Source of the DNA: an uncultured Prevotellaceae bacterium
GTDB lineage: Bacteria > Bacteroidota > Bacteroidia > Bacteroidales > Bacteroidaceae
NCBI GenBank assembly: GCA_958404085.1
Contig: CATXZX010000090.1
Span: forward strand, 1 to 7,042
Direction of reading: 5' to 3'
Length of the DNA stretch: 7,042 nt
Positions 4,324-7,042 of the stretch are shown piece after piece. The translations under genes and the position numbers were made by a program. Below the pieces are notes generated by a model, which ran no database searches, was not told the origin of the DNA, and saw only the letters and a list, made by a program, of their open reading frames with translations. The first letter of the stretch is position 1. Each line of letters begins with the position of its first letter.

Positions 4324-6429
4324 ATGTGTAAAAAACTTTTAGGGACCATCGTCTGCCTGATGGTCCTTGCCGGCACAGCCTGTGCCCGGGATGCCGTCTA
4401 CCGGCTCGAAAACAAGTACATGACACGCAACCTCGAAGTACGCGACGGCATACTCCGCACGCAGTCCGTCGTCAACAAACTGGCCCATAAGACCCTCCGG
4501 CCCACGGCCTGCGAGGAGTTCGCCCTCCGCCTGTCGGACGGTACGGACAAGCCGGGTACCGCACGCCGCCTGACCACCGCCGACTTCACCGTGGGCTCGG
4601 CCGAGCGCTACCGCCTGGCCGACGGCCGCAAGGGCAACGGCTACCGCTTCGAGCTGAGCAACCGGAGCGAGGGCATCGACCTGACCATCTGCTACGAACT
4701 GGCGCGCGACGAAGCCTTTGCCCGCAAATACATGCGCATCCGGAGCCGCCGCGACGTGGTGCTGGAACGCATCGACGTAGAATCGGTGACGGTGCCCGAC
4801 GCTCTCCAGAACTACCGCCTGCGCGAGATTACGGCAAACTCCTACGGCCACTGGAGACCCGGACTCGGCCAGCCGCTCTACACGACGGAGTCGGCCACCT
4901 TCTGGGGCACGGAGTTTCCGGCCGCCACCAACCAGGTGGAGAACGGCCGCCTGTGCTGCGGCTACCTGCGCGGTTTCGTGCTGAAGGGCGGCGACGAATA
5001 TGCCACGTACAAGAGCGTGGTGGGAGTGGCCGACGACGCGGCCTTCACGGACGATGCCTTCTATGCCTACATCGACCGCATCCGGCGCAAACCGCTCCGC
5101 CTGCAGATTCAGTACAACAGCTGGTTCGACTTCGGCCAGGGCGTATCGGCCGAAAAGTTCACCCGCAACGTACGCACCATCCACAACGAACTGGTGACGA
5201 AGCGCGGCTGCCAGCCGCTGAACGCCTACGTGATAGACGACGGGTGGCAGGACGCCAATCCCAAGACGGCCGACTGGCGCGACAAGGTGTGGACCGTCAA
5301 CAAAAAGTTCGCGCCCGACTTTTCGGCCTGCTTCGGGGCGGTGGGCGATGCCCGCTCGCGGCTCGGCCTGTGGCTCAGTCCGGCCTCCATCCTGGGCAGC
5401 TGGCGCATGGTACCCCGCATGCGGGAGTACGGCTTCGAGGCGCTGGACTACGGCATGTCCATGACGGGAGCCACCTACATGCAGAAACTGGAGGACCGCA
5501 TCATCGAACTGGCCCGCATGGGCGTGTCTTACTTTAAGTTCGACGGCCTCTTCGGCCACCTCATCATACGCGACTTCGAACTCAACGGACGCGGTACGCC
5601 GGCCATGCCCCAGCTGGAGACGGAGGGGTTTTCGTCGAACGACAAGCGCCTGAACGATTCCAAGTACGACGAACTGCAACTCTACTACCTGACGGCCGGA
5701 ACCGAACGCCTCATACAACTCTTCAACCACCTGAACGAGGTGAACCCGGACATCTTCACGGCCATCACCAACGGTGCCTACCTCAGCCCGTGGTGGATGC
5801 AGTACGTGGACATCGTATGGCTCATAAACGCCGACGACGCAGCGGCCGGAAACAACCGTACGGGCGAACTGGTATACCGCGACGACATCTACCACCAGAT
5901 ATGGGCACAGGAAAATACCAAATTCCCCATGTGTTCGGTATTCAACCACGAACCCAAAAAGACATCGGGCAAGGAAGACCCCGACGTGTTCCGCAACTAC
6001 CTCTACATGAACCTGAGCCGCGGCACCTGCTTCATCGAACTTTACCTGAAGACAGAGCAGCTGACACAGACCGACTGGGACATCATGGCCAAAGGCCTGA
6101 AGTGGGCCCGCGACAGGTTTCCCGCATTCGGCCGCGTACGGATGCACGGCGGACAGCCGGGCAAGGGCGAGGCATACGGATACAGCGGATGGAACAACCG
6201 GATGGGCTACATCTCCGTCCATAACCCCTCGGACCATACGCAGCGATACGAAGTGTGTATGGACCGCCGCATGGGGCTTGTGCCGGACAGCCGTGCCCGC
6301 TACCGGGTGTCTTCGCCCGTGGGCGACGTGTCGGGACGCCTGGCACCGCAATACCGCTACGGCGACAGACTGTCCGTCGAACTGCAACCGGGCGAAATCC
6401 TGATACTCGACTTTACCCGGACCAAGTGA
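4324..6429 (+). CDS. Secreted GH36-like glycoside hydrolase (clan GH-D, putative alpha-galactosidase-type)
   Basis: This is a predicted exported retaining glycosidase of 701 residues. The signal peptide MCKKLLGTIVCLMVLAGTACA probably ends at Ala21; Cys20 is not in a good lipobox. Residues from about 22 to 255 form a beta-rich N-terminal region. The TIM barrel follows, with GH36-type landmarks: YNSWFDFG at 264-271, YVIDDGWQDANP at 302-313, LGLWLSPASILGSW at 347-360, YFKFDGLFGHL at 403-413 (Asp407 the likely nucleophile) and VDIVWLINADDAA at 495-507 (Asp504 or Asp505 a candidate acid/base). A beta-rich C-terminal domain ends at about LQPGEILILDF (687-697). The nucleophile strand is KFDG rather than the KWDMN of classical alpha-galactosidases, and the total is close to typical GH36 length, so fold is surer than substrate. 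Galactosides, N-acetylgalactosaminides or raffinose-type sugars are all possible. No SusC/SusD genes are in view. The start ATG opens directly into the signal peptide. Confidence 0.85.
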   Translation: MCKKLLGTIVCLMVLAGTACARDAVYRLENKYMTRNLEVRDGILRTQSVVNKLAHKTLRPTACEEFALRLSDGTDKPGTARRLTTADFTVGSAERYRLADGRKGNGYRFELSNRSEGIDLTICYELARDEAFARKYMRIRSRRDVVLERIDVESVTVPDALQNYRLREITANSYGHWRPGLGQPLYTTESATFWGTEFPAATNQVENGRLCCGYLRGFVLKGGDEYATYKSVVGVADDAAFTDDAFYAYIDRIRRKPLRLQIQYNSWFDFGQGVSAEKFTRNVRTIHNELVTKRGCQPLNAYVIDDGWQDANPKTADWRDKVWTVNKKFAPDFSACFGAVGDARSRLGLWLSPASILGSWRMVPRMREYGFEALDYGMSMTGATYMQKLEDRIIELARMGVSYFKFDGLFGHLIIRDFELNGRGTPAMPQLETEGFSSNDKRLNDSKYDELQLYYLTAGTERLIQLFNHLNEVNPDIFTAITNGAYLSPWWMQYVDIVWLINADDAAAGNNRTGELVYRDDIYHQIWAQENTKFPMCSVFNHEPKKTSGKEDPDVFRNYLYMNLSRGTCFIELYLKTEQLTQTDWDIMAKGLKWARDRFPAFGRVRMHGGQPGKGEAYGYSGWNNRMGYISVHNPSDHTQRYEVCMDRRMGLVPDSRARYRVSSPVGDVSGRLAPQYRYGDRLSVELQPGEILILDFTRTK

Positions 6430-6467
6430 ACCGGGCTTTCCTGAAAAGGACAAAGAGTCTGTGTCAC

Positions 6468-6521
6468 AATAGAACTGCACCCCAAAAGTTTCGTACATAA
6501 CTTTTGGGGTGCAGTTCTATT
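6468..6521. repeat. Perfect 23-bp inverted repeat with IS3/IS150-like arms
   Basis: The arms at 6468-6490 and 6499-6521 are perfect 23-bp reverse complements around the 8-nt loop TCGTACAT. Each arm reads inward as AGAACTGCACCCCAAAAGTT, which resembles IS150-type terminal repeats (which, from memory, begin TGTACTGCACCC). The tips point outward, as in a collapsed miniature element, but no target-site duplication is visible: the bases AAT and ATT beside the tips simply extend the palindrome. It lies between the convergent GH36-like gene and flippase gene, 38 bp and 33 bp from their stops, so a two-way terminator is equally likely. Sequence is unrelated to the palindrome at 3239-3294. Confidence 0.8.
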
Positions 6522-6554
6522 AGGATACAATCCTTCTTTATCCGGATATAGGGC

Positions 6555-7042
6555 TCATCGGAAGTAGCGGCCGATGACCGGCAAGTCGCGGAGCGGCAGG
6601 TCGTAGTGTACCATGTGGGCCACGAACGCACCGATAATCGCCGTGTTGGCTGCCAGGCGTGCGGCTAAAGGCCATTCGTCGGGTACCAGCAGCATGGCGC
6701 CATAGAGGATAGCCGTTACGCCGACATAGGCCAGCATGCTCTTCATCGGATAGCGTATGGGGTAGTAGTGTTGTCCGGCCACGTAGGACAGAATCATGGC
6801 CGTTCCGTATCCCGCCACGCCGGCCCAGGCACACGCCATGTAGCCGTAATGCGGAATGAAAAGCACGTTGACAAGCAACAGGACGCCGCACCCGATGCCC
6901 GAGAACCAGGCACCCCAGATGGTGCGGTCGGTGAGCTTGTACCAGAACGAGAGGTTGAAATAGATGCCCATCATGATTTCGGCCACCATGACGATGGGCA
7001 CTACGCGCAGCCCCTCCCAATAGTCGGGCGCAATGAGGTAGC
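6555..7042 (-). CDS. Polysaccharide flippase (Wzx/MATE-like), C-terminal part
   Basis: Flippases of this group move lipid-linked sugar units across the inner membrane for O-antigen or capsule synthesis. Only the last 161 residues are visible; the frame is open to the window edge, so the gene begins beyond 7042. The visible start (YLIAPDYWEGLRVVPIVMVAEIMMGIYFNLSFWYKLTDRT) is the typical Bacteroidales sequence in which FNLSFWYKLTDRT precedes the C-terminal membrane segments. Several hydrophobic stretches follow: GIGCGVLLLVNVLFI, YMACAWAGVAGYGTAMILSYV, SMLAYVGVTAILYGAMLLV and AANTAIIGAFVAHMV. The C-terminus LPVIGRYFR is short and basic. A GTG at 7001 is not a real start, because family sequence continues upstream of it. 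It converges on the GH36-like gene, with which it need not be functionally linked. Confidence 0.88.
   Translation of the reverse strand, partial: YLIAPDYWEGLRVVPIVMVAEIMMGIYFNLSFWYKLTDRTIWGAWFSGIGCGVLLLVNVLFIPHYGYMACAWAGVAGYGTAMILSYVAGQHYYPIRYPMKSMLAYVGVTAILYGAMLLVPDEWPLAARLAANTAIIGAFVAHMVHYDLPLRDLPVIGRYFR

Noticed and set aside
4339..6498. 719-codon minus-strand frame opposite the GH36-like gene
   Set aside because: Very long but Val-, His- and Ala-rich antisense shadow; its start lies inside the 6468-6521 palindrome and it has no domain pattern.
1..7042. CRISPR array, tRNA or rRNA genes
   Set aside because: No spaced direct repeats and no cloverleaf or rRNA-like segment were seen on either strand.

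Overview
The window looks like chromosomal DNA from a fairly GC-rich member of the Bacteroidales (gut Bacteroidota). Three things point there. The proteins resemble Bacteroidota versions: an IspG starting with a DLFNYRRR-type N-terminus, a PurE with GMAAALPG, and the C-terminus of a Bacteroidales-type polysaccharide flippase. Several intergenic sites match the Bacteroidota -7 promoter box TAnnTTTG, and start codons lack strong Shine-Dalgarno sequences. The genus cannot be fixed from this sequence alone.

Layout. Positions 8-1325 hold two minus-strand genes, purE (819-1325) then ispG (8-772), 46 bp apart and probably co-transcribed. The ispG reading frame loses its family sequence at about position 49 and stops at 8-10, far short of a full-length enzyme. 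Positions 1326-1747 form a gene-poor divergent intergenic region. It has a purE promoter candidate on the minus strand and a small plus-strand unit: a -7 box, a 5' hairpin, an A-rich middle and a GC hairpin followed by five T. That unit could be an undescribed small RNA of about 125 nt or a leader for the next gene. Positions 1748-3142 (plus) encode a membrane-anchored cytochrome c peroxidase with three c-type haem motifs, of the YhjA/quinol-peroxidase type. Positions 3322-4077 (minus) encode a secreted SGNH/GDSL hydrolase. Positions 4324-6429 (plus) encode a secreted GH36-like glycoside hydrolase, divergent from the SGNH gene across 246 bp. Positions 6555-7042 (minus) are the C-terminal end of a polysaccharide flippase that continues beyond the window.

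Both convergent gene junctions (3143-3321 and 6430-6554) carry a perfect 23-bp inverted repeat with a short loop (10 and 8 nt). The two are unrelated in sequence. They may be strong two-way terminators. The second also resembles outward-pointing ends of an IS3/IS150-type insertion sequence closed up on itself.

How the genes fit together. PurE (purine synthesis) and IspG (isoprenoid precursor synthesis) are housekeeping enzymes. The peroxidase would remove hydrogen peroxide in the periplasm using respiratory-chain electrons. The SGNH hydrolase and the GH36-like enzyme are both exported and may act together on an acylated glycan, but no transporter (SusC/SusD) or regulator is in view, so this pairing is only suggested by position. 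I see no convincing large new system. The least explained parts are the small transcription unit at 1434-1570, the two long palindromes and the ispG break.
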